NCBI RefSeq assembly: GCF_932274485.2
Contig: NC_065884.2
Location: 70,392,046-70,456,045, forward strand
Length of the DNA stretch: 64,000 nucleotides
Reading direction: 5' to 3'
Origin: Patella vulgata
Taxonomy: Eukaryota; Mollusca; Gastropoda; Patellidae
Part shown: piece by piece, positions 47,401-58,442 of the stretch
How positions within the stretch are numbered: position 1 is the stretch's first letter
How the letters are laid out: every line of letters begins with the position of its first letter
Notes under the pieces: model-generated
Seen by the model: only the letters and a program-made list of their open reading frames with translations
Databases searched by the model: none
What the model was told of the DNA's origin: nothing
Position numbers and translations under genes: made by a program

Positions 47401-48669
47401 CAAGAAAACTAAATTTGCTATTTTGTCCGATTCGCGTCAATTTATTGCATCGATTAAAATGTACTTGGTCTGGGAGTGTTACCATGATTTTGTCCAAGAA
47501 TCTCAACATACAGAACAGGAAAATCCAAAGTTTCGCTTCTATGATGAAAATTAGTGATAGGTGCGATGCCGATGATTTTCTGCCAAGGCATAGGTCCGTA
47601 TTCCAGTCAGTCAAACATATTTTCTGGCCACTTGGTGGATTCTTGCTGTCAATACCATGACTAAGTGCGATTATGTGCATTTTATGTTTATATTAAGCTG
47701 AGTGAATTGCCTGTGCTTTATCAAATGGTTAATGTACCAGTGATTAATTAATATATTTATGTTGGGATTGGGTCCGGCACAAATGAATGATTCACTGTTA
47801 GTTTGTTTATCATTAAAATGTTTTTCAGATTGGACAGAAAATGAAAGATGTGGGGAGTCGTCTAAATCCCCATGAAATGACATCGGTAAGCATATTGTTT
47901 AAACGATATTCTGAGATAGACTACACGGAGATACGCAATTTCTTTGGTTGGTATTTTGAGACAAGATAACACTTCGTCTATTAGATAAACGGTTTTATTA
48001 GCCACGGCTTTGGAACCCAATCACTCTCCTTCTAAATAAGGGGGAATGGCGAAACGTTATACATAGAAAATGAAAGATATTGGCTGCAGCAGTATTTAAG
48101 CCAGTGATTCCCAAAATGTGTTGAGTTATCTCCCATTGGCTCGAAATGTAGTTGTCAAATTCCCTCATCCGCATGCATTATTAAGAACAAAGCTCGTCTT
48201 TGTAAAGATCGAGACAAAGTCCCCCCTGACATAAAATGTTATGATCTTTAAACTAATGAAGGCGATTATATGCTGTTAGTGTGTAAGAAGAGAAATTATG
48301 ATTCTTTGTCGGAGGTTATTCCTCTGATTCGAGAATCTAGACTGGGAAGGTCCAACAAACCGCTTACTTGATTTGTAACTCTGCTATATGTACACAATTT
48401 CAATCGGATATATTCAGACGAATCTGACACAGAAAAATGACAAACCTATGGCACGTTTCGGTTATACTGCCACCGAGTGACACAGTATGTTTATTCCAAT
48501 CCTTTATTCCAACCTCGTGGGTTTTCTCCGGGTCATCCGGTTTCCTCCCACTGCTAAAGACCCCTACGCGCAAGCGAATTATTGAAATAAAATTAAACCA
48601 TATGTTAGTCCAGAAATGACCTAGTTTGTGTCGAGTGGACGTTAAACCCATTTCTCTCTTTCACTCTCA

Positions 48670-48700
<31 letters not shown>

Positions 48701-49082
48701 CAAAGCTATGCATCATCTCAAGATATTAATGTCAGCGACATAAGTATCCAATATCCCATAGTAATCATTTTTCCATTACAGGTAAACGATCCTGCTATAA
48801 GAAAACGAATTGTAAGATGATCTATATAACTAGTTTAATAAGAAATCCAGATTGGTTTGTTGCTATAATATTAATTAACAAATTTGGTATTTTCGTTAAG
48901 TACTAGTTTGTGCATGTTAATGAAGAAGAAAACTTTCTGATCGGAAACTTTTAATTACGGTACATACGACATGGTTAATCTGTTCTCAATTTCAGGTGAA
49001 TGTAGCAACCCCATTTTACGATGATCAGTTGAAGAAGGAATTATACTTTTTTCCAAAAAGTGGAACTGATCTTGTTCGGTGA
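35474..49082 (+). CDS. CARD-containing initiator-type caspase, 389 aa, 11 exons
   Basis: Exons 35474-35495, 35711-35989, 39407-39448, 41850-41914, 43448-43630, 44480-44696, 45703-45780, 46342-46451, 47829-47885, 48782-48811, 48996-49082. They sum to 1170 bp with all phases matching. A cysteine protease cutting after Asp in cell death or inflammation. CARD at residues about 8-100 (LRTQLAGQIGDIVRDL, CVSELIDTLKQYRDCHFKTF, MECLTELGYGNLVKEI). Large subunit: KKRGICLIINNYFY, YRKGTDKDA (Arg167 in the P1-Asp pocket), CFMLFILTHGKEGY (catalytic His224), KPKLFFIQACQG (Cys267). Small subunit: VEPIADYYLAIATTPG, YRHPVLGSWFIQAI, KKELYFFP. Oddities: QACQG instead of the common QACRG; Tyr where SWR usually has Trp; only about 13 residues between subunits, with a single Asp (279) as cleavage candidate. 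An acceptor (TTTTTCTACAG, to 35459) before the ATG implies a non-coding first exon. It resembles caspase-2/9-like proteins; orthology not assigned. Confidence 0.93.
36390..37445 (-). mobile_element. Tc1-type DNA transposon remnant, in caspase intron 2
   Basis: The minus strand carries, in several frames, an N-terminal paired-like helix-turn-helix (MRAVANMLNVSQSVISRLWN, GRPTATTQAQDQYIRTQVLR, VTPQTIRNRLHAAHMHAQRP). The first DDE block follows (NWDNRRWARVMFSEESRFTL), then VMVRRGITMTGRTDL and HIVHMPWPAMSPDLSAIEHV. The first catalytic Asp of the usual FSDESRF reads Glu. At least four frame breaks. The left end (TACTCTTCAAAAAAGTAGGG) looks like a Tc1 terminus; no matching inverted end was found on the right, so that end is lost. 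Confidence 0.88.
37840..38395. repeat. Intronic repeat R1, copy 1 (caspase intron 2)
   Basis: About 75-80 percent alike to 42763-43262. Built of degenerate 150-bp units with GGTAAGCAGAGATAAGCAAT, TTGATTGGT(C/T)(A/G)A and CATTAGGTGAATGTCTTGAC, closing with ATGTGTCATCTATTTATTT and TTCGGCGGGGGACATCAG. The shared, sharp 3' end suggests a defined mobile or satellite-like unit. Confidence 0.75.
39470..39692. mobile_element. Helitron-like non-autonomous element (tentative)
   Basis: Starts in TCTATCTATCTATCAAAACT and ends GAGCGAAGCCGGGTATCCTG with a final CTAG followed by T. Both ends resemble those of many invertebrate Helitrons (5' TC, 3' CTRR, GCGAAGCC subterminal word). It lies 20 bp after caspase exon 3. 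A clear 3' hairpin is weak, so this is a candidate only. Confidence 0.4.
40900..41700. repeat. Degenerate tandem array, unit about 140 bp (caspase intron 3)
   Basis: Units share GGCTATAGTT or GGTTATAGTC, ATATTTGG(C/T)TT, CATG(A/C)GAGGATGAAC and TTAACCCTCTTTGTCGAAAA. Same family as 10460-10945. Frames within it are chance. Confidence 0.65.
42205..42325. repeat. Direct duplication R2, copy 1 (caspase intron 4)
   Basis: CCAGAACGCAGGTTAATTAA, CAGATCCTAGTGTAGTA and ATAAAAAACGAAACGAAATA recur at 49775-49890, after the gene. The two copies bracket the caspase catalytic exons. Confidence 0.8.
42370..43262. repeat. Intronic repeat R1, copy 2 plus extra units (caspase intron 4)
   Basis: Five to six 150-bp units of the type seen at 37840-38395. 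The last 500 bp match that copy block for block and end in the same TTCGGCGGGGGACATCAG. Several units read like a satellite of GATAAGCAATTTGATTGGTC. Confidence 0.8.
44316..44368 (+). mobile_element. SINE-A tail fragment (caspase intron 5)
   Basis: TGCCCAGTCGGGGCAGCAC and GTTAAACCCCATTTCATG only. Confidence 0.65.
45008..45265 (-). mobile_element. SINE-B copy, antisense (caspase intron 6)
   Basis: The reversed tail (GAGAGAGAGAGAGATTAACG) leads through the body to GAAACCACGCCAGTTGACTC and ATGACAGACCTTATGACACA. Confidence 0.88.
45935..46305 (+). mobile_element. SINE-A copy, near full length (caspase intron 7)
   Basis: Head GGTTGCTAAGTGGGTAAGAC and GGGTGTTTGATCCC, full body, tail TTAAACCCTATTTC plus three ATTTC units. 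It ends about 40 bp before the next caspase exon. Confidence 0.9.
46500..47828. other. Caspase intron 8, nothing recognised
   Basis: A short piece near 47650 (CCATGACTAAGTGCGATTAT) recalls repeat R1. Otherwise no feature. Open frames on both strands overlap each other and have no motif. Confidence 0.4.
48510..48705 (+). mobile_element. SINE-B copy, 5' truncated (caspase intron 9)
   Basis: Starts at CCAACCTCGTGGGTTTTCTC and ends with TTAAACCCATTTC and a long (TC)n run. It lies 77 bp before a 30-bp caspase exon. Confidence 0.88.
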
Positions 49083-50050
49083 ATTTCCGTGAAATTTAGA
49101 AACAAAGAACCTTTGTATGATTATCTTGTACTTTATACATTTTATATTCTTTGCTGTTTGCTTTCTTTTAAGTATTAGTTTATTCTAAATATTTTCGTAA
49201 AATTGAAACCTAATGGTCAATATATGTAGTAATCTATCTCTTGTGTTAGAAGGGAGGTTAAGACCACTAAATGTTTGCTTTGGAGCATGTTTGAAAATTG
49301 TTACCAATAATGGGCTTATTCTAATGTATTTTAAAAGAACCAACTTCATCTATATCAGCAAAATATGAAGTTGTTACTGTGTATCAAAAATTATTTTTAT
49401 TGTTATTTTTGTATATTGCATTTTCCTGCCATTTATTGATAACACATTCCATTTCATATGGCCTACTGCATATTTTAATCATTGTATCATAAATCTCTTT
49501 TGTTTTTGGTTTTGAACTAAAGCAATATTATTATTTTTCATCTGTTTAATAGTTTTTTATTACACTATATTTTTTCGGGACAGATTTGAAAATTCGCTGA
49601 GTCATGGTCCCTTCAGTTTTGTCTAAAAGTGTTCCAAAATTATTCCCGAGTAATTAAAATTACCATGCATTGTCAATAATAGTCACTTAACATGCATCGT
49701 CAAAATCTAGTCGGAAGTCAAACATATACAAATGTTGATCTGGTATTATCTCCGTAACAAATGGTTTCATTGGCTAATCCCTCGTGCCATCCAGAACGCA
49801 GGTTATATAACAACTCTTCCAGATCCTAGTGTAGTACAGTCGAATAAACCGAAATTTTGAATTATAAAAAACGAAACGAAATAGGATGTGTGTTTTAATA
49901 CGATTATATTGAGTAGTATTAAATACATTGTCTCCTCGAAAAATGTTGTTAGTGGTTTTAATGCGGTAAAATATCTTTTATGTCTAGTATGTATATTTCT
50001 AATGTTTCACTAACGCTTGATTTTTGTGTTTTAATTGATCGTTTATTCTT
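49083..50050. other. Caspase 3' flank with R2 copy 2
   Basis: AT-rich 3' region. The second copy of direct duplication R2 lies at 49775-49890 and includes an AATAAA at about 49844. No closer canonical polyadenylation signal stands out, so the 3' end is not fixed. Confidence 0.5.
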
Positions 50051-50053
50051 TGC

Positions 50054-50090
50054 GGGTGTGTGTGTGTGTGTGTGTGGGGGGGGGGGGGTA
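50054..50090. repeat. (GT)n microsatellite with poly-G
   Basis: GT units followed by ten or more G. Confidence 0.9.
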
Positions 50091-50454
50091 ATCTACGGCG
50101 GGGCAAAGGAATGTTTTCCATTCTAAAATCTAGTGTGTGTGGGGTGGGGGATACAGGTTGTATTGTATCTGGGTTCCTATTGTTGCGTCACTTTCGGAAT
50201 CAATCTACAAATTATTTCTACGCTAATATTGTCTGGCATTTGTTCAACCTATTACATGTGTAGAATCTGTGTATGCTGTGAAGGTAGAATGAAGTCTGCA
50301 CATTCGGACGATAAAAAGCTCCGCGATACTTACATTTATCGAAGGGATGTTTTTCGCGAAGCTATGTGCCACCACAGAAATCCCTGTTGACTGTAACGTT
50401 CATTGTTTTCTGGTACCATCACAAATTTAAAAATAACATCCGGGATAATAGACC

Positions 50455-50668
50455 CAAGCGGGGCGTGGTTACCTCTTGTCACTTGTGCAGGGCTGAGGGT
50501 CGTTCGGATGGGGCGACAAACCGAGGTCCCGTGTACATATTGGCGTGCACGACAAAGATCCATTGGCAGTTGGAATTCGATGTAAGAGTAGACCGTACCG
50601 CCGCTGCCCGTCGTCATTAACCCAGTCGGGGCAGACCAACATAACGTTAAACACCATTTCATTTTAGA
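50455..50668 (+). mobile_element. SINE-A copy, internally deleted
   Basis: GGCGTGGTTACCTCTTGTCA, GTCGTTCGGATGGGGCGACA-like sequence, GGCAGTTGGAATTCGATGTA and a degraded tail GTTAAACACCATTTC. Confidence 0.8.
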
Positions 50669-50749
50669 CCCCACTGAACACTTTATTTTGGCTGAAATCA
50701 TTCTACCGACATAGAACTATCTAGTTTGAGAACAAGATCCGTGCCTTGA

Positions 50750-50883
50750 TCCAACCTCGTGGGTTTTCTCCGGGTCCTCCCCACTGCTAAAGACCCCTAT
50801 GCGCAAACGAATTATTGAAATAAAATTGAACCATGTATTAGTCCCGAAATGACCTAGTTTGTGTCGAGTGGACATTAAATCCC

Positions 50884-50922
<39 letters not shown>
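50750..50922 (+). mobile_element. SINE-B copy, 5' truncated
   Basis: Starts at CCAACCTCGTGGGTTTTCTC and ends ATTAAATCCCATTTC plus about 18 TC units. Confidence 0.88.
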
Positions 50923-51479
50923 ACTTGAATGGCCGCCATTTTCAAAAATTAATATGGGTCTAATCCTTTTACATCTTTCACACACACAAAGACTAAATAA
51001 CCATTGTAGACTGACAGCGTTAGTAGGTGTGTCGTATGAGCGCACTTGTGACAATAGTTGTCCTAAAAAGGGTTCGGTCATTTGATGATTCATGGTTTTT
51101 GTTGCTTTATGCGTGCTCCTATCTATTGATGCAATACAATTTAAACTAGACTTGCTTGCAAGACTGAAGGCTTTCGCCGTGCCAAGGCGTCACACGGTCT
51201 CCAGATGCATGACAAAAGACTATCCCCACCTCTCACCCCCTAAACAAACACACACTCCACCACCCCCCAAATAAAAACACACATTTGCATAACTCAGATA
51301 TTGACATGTTCTTTGCATGCGCATTACGATAGAAGGGAATCGAAAAATAATGTTGATCTACGCGAAATGGAAAAAGAACAGTTGCGCGAAATGGACGAAA
51401 AGCAATGTCTCAATAGATATTAACATCAAAGTAAATGAAATTGTGTTTTAACACCATTCTGCTCGGAATGGACCATGAG

Positions 51480-51715
51480 GAATGTTTCGAACGTACAGCG
51501 GCGCTAGCCTACTCTTATATACAATTCCAACTGCCAAGGGATCTTTTATAGTCACACCAATGTGTATGCGGGACTTCGGAATCGAGTTCATGTCAGCTAC
51601 TGAAATATGTAAATGGTTCAAAAATTAAATATCGCCAATTTTCTGCTTTCGTGCACGTTAAAGATTTGACGTCACTAAACATGTAAAAGTTTACTATTAA
51701 TTACAGACAGAGTCC
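51480..51715. repeat. Chimeric repeat C1, copy 1
   Basis: An antisense SINE-A piece (GCGGCGCTAGCCTACTCTTA to GGGACTTCGG) runs directly into a non-SINE unit (GTTCATGTCAGCTACTGAAA, CGCCAATTTTCTGCTTTCGT, AAAGATTTGACGTCACTAA). The same junction occurs at 52795-53012 and 60495-60712. Confidence 0.8.
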
Positions 51716-51953
51716 AGGATCAAACAACTGAAGCAGTCAAGAGCCAGGATGTTCGCGACTACTTTGGTTTTTTTTATATTTACTGATACTATCATATTTC
51801 ATTATTTGTTAGCGTAGGACATTGTCATTTATATATATATTAAACATGTATTATATGTCTTATTATAGAAGTCTATAGCGTTATGTTCTTTCGTAACCAT
51901 TTGTTTAAATACCTTAATTGTTCGTATTTTCTAACCAGGGTAATGATATAACT

Positions 51954-52262
51954 ATTGGCCGAGAAAGTTCATCCAGATTTTCCGGCGTGGTTCTCCCTTG
52001 TCAGTGATGCAGGACGGAGAGGCTGACAAGGAAAGCTGTCTAGTCGTTCGGATGGGACGAAAAACCGAGGTCCCGTGTACACATTGGCGTGCACGTAAAA
52101 GATCCCTTGGCAGTTGGAATTCGATATAAGAGTAGGCCGTAGTGCCGCTTTCCGGGCAAAATTTCCCTCATAGCACACTGTATGGCGTATGCCCGTCTTC
52201 ATTAGCCCAGGTTAGGAGCAGAACAGTAGGACGTTAAACTCCATTTCATTTCATTTCATTTC
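51954..52262 (+). mobile_element. SINE-A copy with target duplication
   Basis: 5'-truncated copy beginning ATTGGCCGAGAAAGTTC. It is flanked by ATGATATAACT (about 51943-51953 and 52264-52274). The unoccupied form of the same site survives at about 54023-54072 in a paralogous segment. Confidence 0.9.
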
Positions 52263-52562
52263 AATGATATAACTGTTAAATTAAACAACGGATAACTCCT
52301 ACCTCTTAAAATGATTTATATAATTAGTAAATAATAATATGATACTGTGTATTAGTCGTGTTTATTTTCCTATGATTTGAATTTCTTCATGCAATATTTG
52401 TAAATCGCCAGTAGGAATAAATGTCTCTTATATAGATACATTATGCTGGCTGGAAGTTGCACGGTAGGCTAGCGTTTGGGACTGCGGGCGAAAGGTCAGC
52501 GATGAACTCTCTGATCTCGACATGCTACTTTCCGATGGCACAGAAGCTTCTTTCTGTTTCAG

Positions 52563-52795
52563 CGTGCGCTGTATTATACGGTCTGTCATTGAGTCAACTG
52601 GCGGGGTTTCGATTCCCCGGTTGTACGTGACAAGGAGTGGGGTCGCCTGTCCAACCTCATGGGTTTTCTCCGGGTCCTCCGGTTTCCTCCCACTGCTAAA
52701 GACCCCTACGCGCAAGCGATTTGTTGAAATAAAAGAATTAAACCATATATTAGTCCAGAAATGACCTAGTTTCTGTCTAGTGGACGTTAAACCCC
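52563..52795 (+). mobile_element. SINE-B copy
   Basis: Head partly lost (starts GTGCGCTGTATTATACGG). B-box-like GGGTTTCGATTCCCC, full body, tail GTTAAACCCCACTAG without the TC run because chimeric repeat C1 follows at once. Confidence 0.88.
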
Positions 52796-53012
52796 ACTAG
52801 TCTTCTTTTATATAGAATTCCAACCGCCAGGGATCTTTTACGGTCACACCAATGTGTACACGGGACTTCGAAATCGCGTTCATGTCAGCTACTCAAATAT
52901 GTAACTGGTTCAAAAATTGATTGAATATTCAATGAAATATCGCCAATTTTCTGGTTTCGTGCACGTTAAAGATTTGACGTCACTAATAAAAACTTGATAT
53001 TAATTACAGATA
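52795..53012. repeat. Chimeric repeat C1, copy 2
   Basis: Same SINE-A/unknown junction as copy 1 (CTTTTATATAGAATTCCAAC, GTGTACACGGGACTTCG, CGCGTTCATGTCAGCTACTC) through TTTGACGTCACTAAT. Confidence 0.8.
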
Positions 53013-53214
53013 GAGACCAACAACGTCATGCCTTTTATCATAGGTGCAATATTCGATACTACTGTACGATAATACTGCAACCGATTAATAAATTGGATTT
53101 TCTTATAAACAGCCAGATGATTACCGGTATCAGATAATTTTTACAAAGAAGCAACAATATTAATTCAAAGACTAATTATTACACACAGCAATCAACTATT
53201 TCTGTTACAGAGTC

Positions 53215-53815
53215 ACTAACCCCATATTTTGGATAGAAAAGAACACTCATGGTTGAAATAATTTCTGTTCAAATATCATCACTGATAAAAGCACTCTTGA
53301 ATTGGCTCTATACGTTGACAAAACGTACAGATTGTATCCCCTCTTATGTTTCGCTTAACAATGAAAGGTGCGGTGTTCAATTTTCGATCCCTTTGTTCTG
53401 CTACTCCTGAAATTTGGAACTGTTGTACAATGGTTTTAAATATAACACTACTGATAGGCCTCTCTGTAGAAGAAGTTCCAAAAAAATATTTTGTTGACTT
53501 TTCGAGAAATAGACCTCTAAAAATGCCCCAAATCGTAAAAATACGACGTTTTCGATTTTCGATCTCTTTTTTCGGCTACCCCTGACATTTCAAAAAATGA
53601 TACAATGGTTTCACACAACAGAGTACCCATTTATCTCTCGATTGAGAAAGTGTTAAAAAAATCGTTGGGGGCGTTTCCGAGAAACATGCGTCTAAAGTTG
53701 CTCGAAATCGCAAAATACCTTACTTTTCAAAGTCGCACAACTTTTTTAGTTTTTGATAGAAACTTGTCGCTGAAGTACCATCTGATAGACAATTCAATTG
53801 GCTATTAAACGATAT
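53215..53815. repeat. Dispersed unit E1, copy 1
   Basis: Shares with 60190-60490 and 60715-60770 the words CCCATATTTTGG, GTAGAAGAAGTTCC and CGAGAAATAGACCTCTAAA. In the second copy a C1 repeat lies inside the unit. Open frames through it have no domain. Function unknown. Confidence 0.55.
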
Positions 53816-54014
53816 AAAACTTTAACTAAACGACAAGAACACAATTGATACATCGCATTTTCCGCACAGGCACCCATTTTTCACAATTTTGTCAAATTTT
53901 GAATACCTTTCTTGACCACTTCCTGTGATTAGAGGATTTTCATTTATAGTTCATGGACTGGTTTGGTCCCTGGGCTTCAGAGTCCCGACGTTTCAGAAAT
54001 GTCGTAGGTGTCGT

Positions 54015-54080
54015 AGGTGTTCGTACCTTTCTAACCAGGGTAATTATATAACTGTTAAATTAAACAACGTCTTGTCGTTT
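54015..54080. other. Paralogous empty insertion site
   Basis: CTAACCAGGGTAATTATATA and ACTGTTAAATTAAACAACG match 51937-51953 joined to 52264-52290 with no SINE between them. It therefore shows the target before insertion. Confidence 0.75.
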
Positions 54081-57000
54081 AAAGTGACCCAATATCCACC
54101 GCAAACTACATGTCAGATTATGTACAGAGTGCAGTGTCTCTTTTATTTATCTAATCAATTACAGACTATTATACCACTGTGATAGAGTAATGATTATTAT
54201 TATATATTTAAGAATATTTACACTAGTATTTGGTATGACTTTATATTTTCAATTAATGTGCCAAAATAATCTTTGTTCATTGTATAAATATTTCTTAGTA
54301 GACTATTCCACTATTAAAATATATATTATGCTTTAAAGATGAAAATGTTATCCTCAAAACGCAAACTCAAACATGCCTAAAATAGCTTCTCTCAATGTAA
54401 ATGGATTCCGCGATTTGCTCAAAATTAAAAACATTTATGCATATTTGAATAGCTTTAATTATGATATAGTCTGTATTCAAGAAACATTCTGGGATAATGA
54501 GTTTATAAGTTCTTTTGCCGATTTATGGGACGGCCCGTGCTTTTTTAATAATTTTCAAGACAATAAAAGACGGGGGGTTGCCATTCTGTTCAAAAACATG
54601 TATAAAAATTCCATTACGCAAGAATTTAAAGACAATCAGGGTAGAATAATACGAGTAGATTTTCAATGTGACAATAAAGACATATCAGTATTCTCTATAT
54701 ACGCCCCTAATAATTATAAAGATAGGGGGGAATTCTATAATGTTCTCTCTTCTTTTATTGATATAAATCGCATGAATGTTATATGTGGTGATTTTAATGA
54801 TGTACTAGATCCTAATCTAGACAGAGGTAAAAAATATGTATACAAATGTTAGTTCTACTGTAATTTTTAAAACTTTTATACAAGAAAATAATCTGTGTGA
54901 CATATTTCGTGTTAAATATCCAGAAAAGCGTCAATTTACAAGGATACAAACTGTGAACGGGTCATTACGAATGAGTAGGATCGATTATATATTGATTAGT
55001 CACCCACTAAAAACACACACCATGAATATATGGACAACTCATACAAAATTGTCTGATCACAGTTTGGTATCCTTACTCTTTGATTTAAATGAGGTAGACA
55101 GGGGTCCTGGTATGTGGATTTTTAACAACACGCTTTTAAACAACATTAACTATGTGGAAACTATTAAAAAAATAATTAATGATAAACTAAACTGTAGTCT
55201 GTACAAAGAATATCCTCTAATTTGGTGGGACAACCTTAAATATATTATTAAAAAAGAGTCAGTTTTATTTGCACGTAAAGTAAATCAAAAAGAGAAAAAA
55301 GAATTTTGGGATTTAAATAATAAATTAACAATATTGTATGAAAAGCAGTCCAAGGTTATATTAGTTGATCAAAATGTAATCCAAGATTTAGAAAGTAAAC
55401 TATCAGAGTTTGAAACTAAAAAATGTCGAGGAGCCATCTTAAGATCGAAATCCAAAAACGCCTTAGAATCTGATAGATGTACGTCTTACTTTCTAAATCT
55501 TGAGAAGACAAACCAGGAGAATAATGTAATTAAATGTATTTATGATTCAGATAATATTTTAATTGATGATTCTAGTAATGTCTTGTATACATGTGCTGAT
55601 TATTATAAAGTATTGTACACTGCCGACCCCGAAGCAGACGATACACACGAGCAGACGACGCTGTGTGATCTCGTTGACTGTACACTAAGCGAAGTCAACA
55701 GTAGGTCATGTGACCGACCTATCACACTCCACGAAGCGTATATAGCACTTAACGGTATGCAAAAAGGGAAATCACCCGGTAATGACGGTTTGACAGTAAG
55801 TTGGTATTTACACTTCTGGAGTGTAATAGGTCCTATTTACTTGTATCTCTTAAATCATATTATTTCTAGTAAATCGCTGTCTCGCTCTATGAGACATGGT
55901 GTTATAACTTTATTTTATAAAGGTAAGGGTGATAAAAGAAATCTGAAAAATTATAGACCTATAAATTTATTAAATGTTGATTATAATATTTACTCTAGAA
56001 TTTTAGCCTTAAGACTTAGAAGTATTATTAATACTATTATCTCTCCAGATCAGTCATGTATTCCTGGTCGTGATATTTCAGATAATATTGCTTCGATAAG
56101 AGATGTTTTAAATTATGTTGATTTTGAAAATATACCATGCTACATTTTAAAACTTGATGCTCTTAAATGTGTTAAAGAAATACAATGATACTACTTTTCA
56201 AGCTGTATGGAAGCACCTTTTTACTTATTTCCTTAATTCATACCACAACATGAATATAGATATTGAAATTTTTGCATTAAAACCTGTTCCAAATGGTTTA
56301 CTTAATATACCAGACTTCTATAGATCTATTTTAATTGCATGGAACAACATTAATAATAATACAAGGAGACCACCATTAAGTTATAATGACATTTTAAACC
56401 AACCATTGTTTGATAACCCCTTTATATTGTATAATAATAAGTCTGTTCATTATGATCTGTTTATTAGCAATAAGATTGTAAAAGATTCTGATATTTGTTA
56501 TTGTGTTATACCAGGTCTGTTCCCTTTAATTCATATAATTGATTTATTTACCATTAATAATGATGATGTTGATATTGTTAAGATTGAAAAATATTATAAA
56601 ACCATATGTTCATGCCTACCAAATGACTGGCTTGTCATGATTAATAAAGAGAGTCATGTGATTGATAAGCATATTATTCTTCATATACAAACTAATGATG
56701 ATTATGTACCAATTACAAATTGTACATCTAAGCACTTTTATAATGTTTTAAGAAAGAAATTTTATAAAGAACCCACTAGTATAAATTTTTGGAATCAGCT
56801 TAATTACGATATTGATTGGAAAAATGTATGGAAATCCATAGGTTATTACTTAAAAAGCAATGAATGTATAGAAAATGATTTTAAAATAGCCCATAACATT
56901 ATATATACAAATGAGAAACTCTTCAAGTATAAAACTATTGATAGTCCTCTGTGTTGTCTGTGTTTAAGTGATATAGAGAATATGCAGCATTTACTTCTTA

Positions 57001-57729
57001 ATTGTCCAAAAATTTCAGAATTTATTAAGAATCTAAAATCTATATTAATTAATTTTTACCCTGAAGGATTTAGCTCTGTCTATTTTAATAAAATATTGTT
57101 GTTTGGTGTCCAATCTATCAAGGGTAATAAAAAGAATAATATTTTAATTCTACTACTATCCTTTGCCAGACTTGCTATAATTAAATGCAGAAATATGTTT
57201 CTAAAGACTGATAAAATTTTAAATGTTTTCAAACTTTTTATAACAATGTTACATCATTTTCAATACCTATATTTTTATTTAAAAGAACAGAAATTTAATG
57301 ATTTAATATGTATGCCAAATCTTGTATATATAGAAAATAATGAAGTTAAATTATGTATAACCTGATGTGTTTACAATTGATTAATTCAGTCCACAAGCCA
57401 CCTTTAGTAGCAGACGAATCTTCACCGTCTGCGCGGAGTATGACCTAGTTGCATACACACTCAACAGTCTCTATTATCCAGTTATTATGCTACCGCATAA
57501 ATCTCTGTAGACTAGTACATCCAGAAGTCTTAAAACTACAACATGTAATAAAACTGTTTGAAGCATTTTTTCTGAAAATTTCTAATTATATATAACTTCT
57601 TATTTGTCTATTTTACCCAATTGTTTTAAAAATATACATGTTACTTGAATTATAAATATAATATCATGATACAAGTTTATTATTATTGTGACCCACTTTA
57701 CAACCTGTCATCCAGACATAAAACACTCA

Positions 57730-57785
57730 ATCTGTCAGCACACTGATCTCTATAAAAGTTATTTATAGAGATCAGTGTGTCAGCA
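57730..57785. other. Perfect hairpin in the LINE 3' region
   Basis: CACACTGATCTCTATAAA pairs with TTTATAGAGATCAGTGTG around a few bases; TGTCAGCA words flank both sides. It could be a 3' structure recognised by the element's RT, or a small palindromic insertion. Confidence 0.7.
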
Positions 57786-58356
57786 TCACAAGCCTTTACT
57801 ATCCAGTTCAAAGTTACCTATATTCCCCCATATTAAACTTGTTCATCCAGTCCTCCCCCAAAAAATTTAACATGGGAATTTGCTATTGCAAACCTTTTTA
57901 TCAGAATTTCTTAACAATTATTTAAGTATAAACATTTTTCTTGTCTATAATATCTTTATTATCAATTAAAGTCACCAAATATAGTAATTCCTATAACTTT
58001 AAAGACTATATTTTAATTTTAAAGCTTATTTTTCTGTTAGACACTGTGTATCTAACACACAAAAACCTTCATACTAGAAATCATATTGTTAACCTGTTAT
58101 TAAGAAAATATTTCTAAATCCTTAACTAAATTCAACTCTTTTACTCACAATAGTTTTCATTTATATTTAAAGTCACCAAATAATGTAATAATTGTTAGCA
58201 GTTAGAATTATAATTAGTAATCGAAAACATATATTGTCATTGATACTAGCCGCACCTAAAACGTTGTAATTATCTATTTCTATAATTGTGTATATGACAG
58301 GCATAGATTTTAAGTGTACATAATATATTTTATTTATTCTTTTTACTCTTTTATAC

Positions 58357-58442
58357 ATACTTGTCTCTCATTCTATACATATTATAAATAACAAAAAATA
58401 CTTGTCTCTCATTCTATACATATTATAAATAACAAAAAATAT
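58357..58442. repeat. Exact 41-bp tandem duplication in the LINE 3' region
   Basis: CTTGTCTCTCATTCTATACA followed by TATTATAAATAACAAAAAAT occurs twice without a gap. Confidence 0.9.

Noticed and set aside
47390-47680. Overlapping frames on both strands as a possible caspase exon
   Set aside because: Neither frame fits the small-subunit sequence, and the flanking exons already join in phase.
52428-52764. Frames containing RVGVFSSGRKPEDPEKTHEV-like peptides, also near 18.7, 45.1, 48.5 and 61.4 kb
   Set aside because: Readings of SINE-B in either direction.
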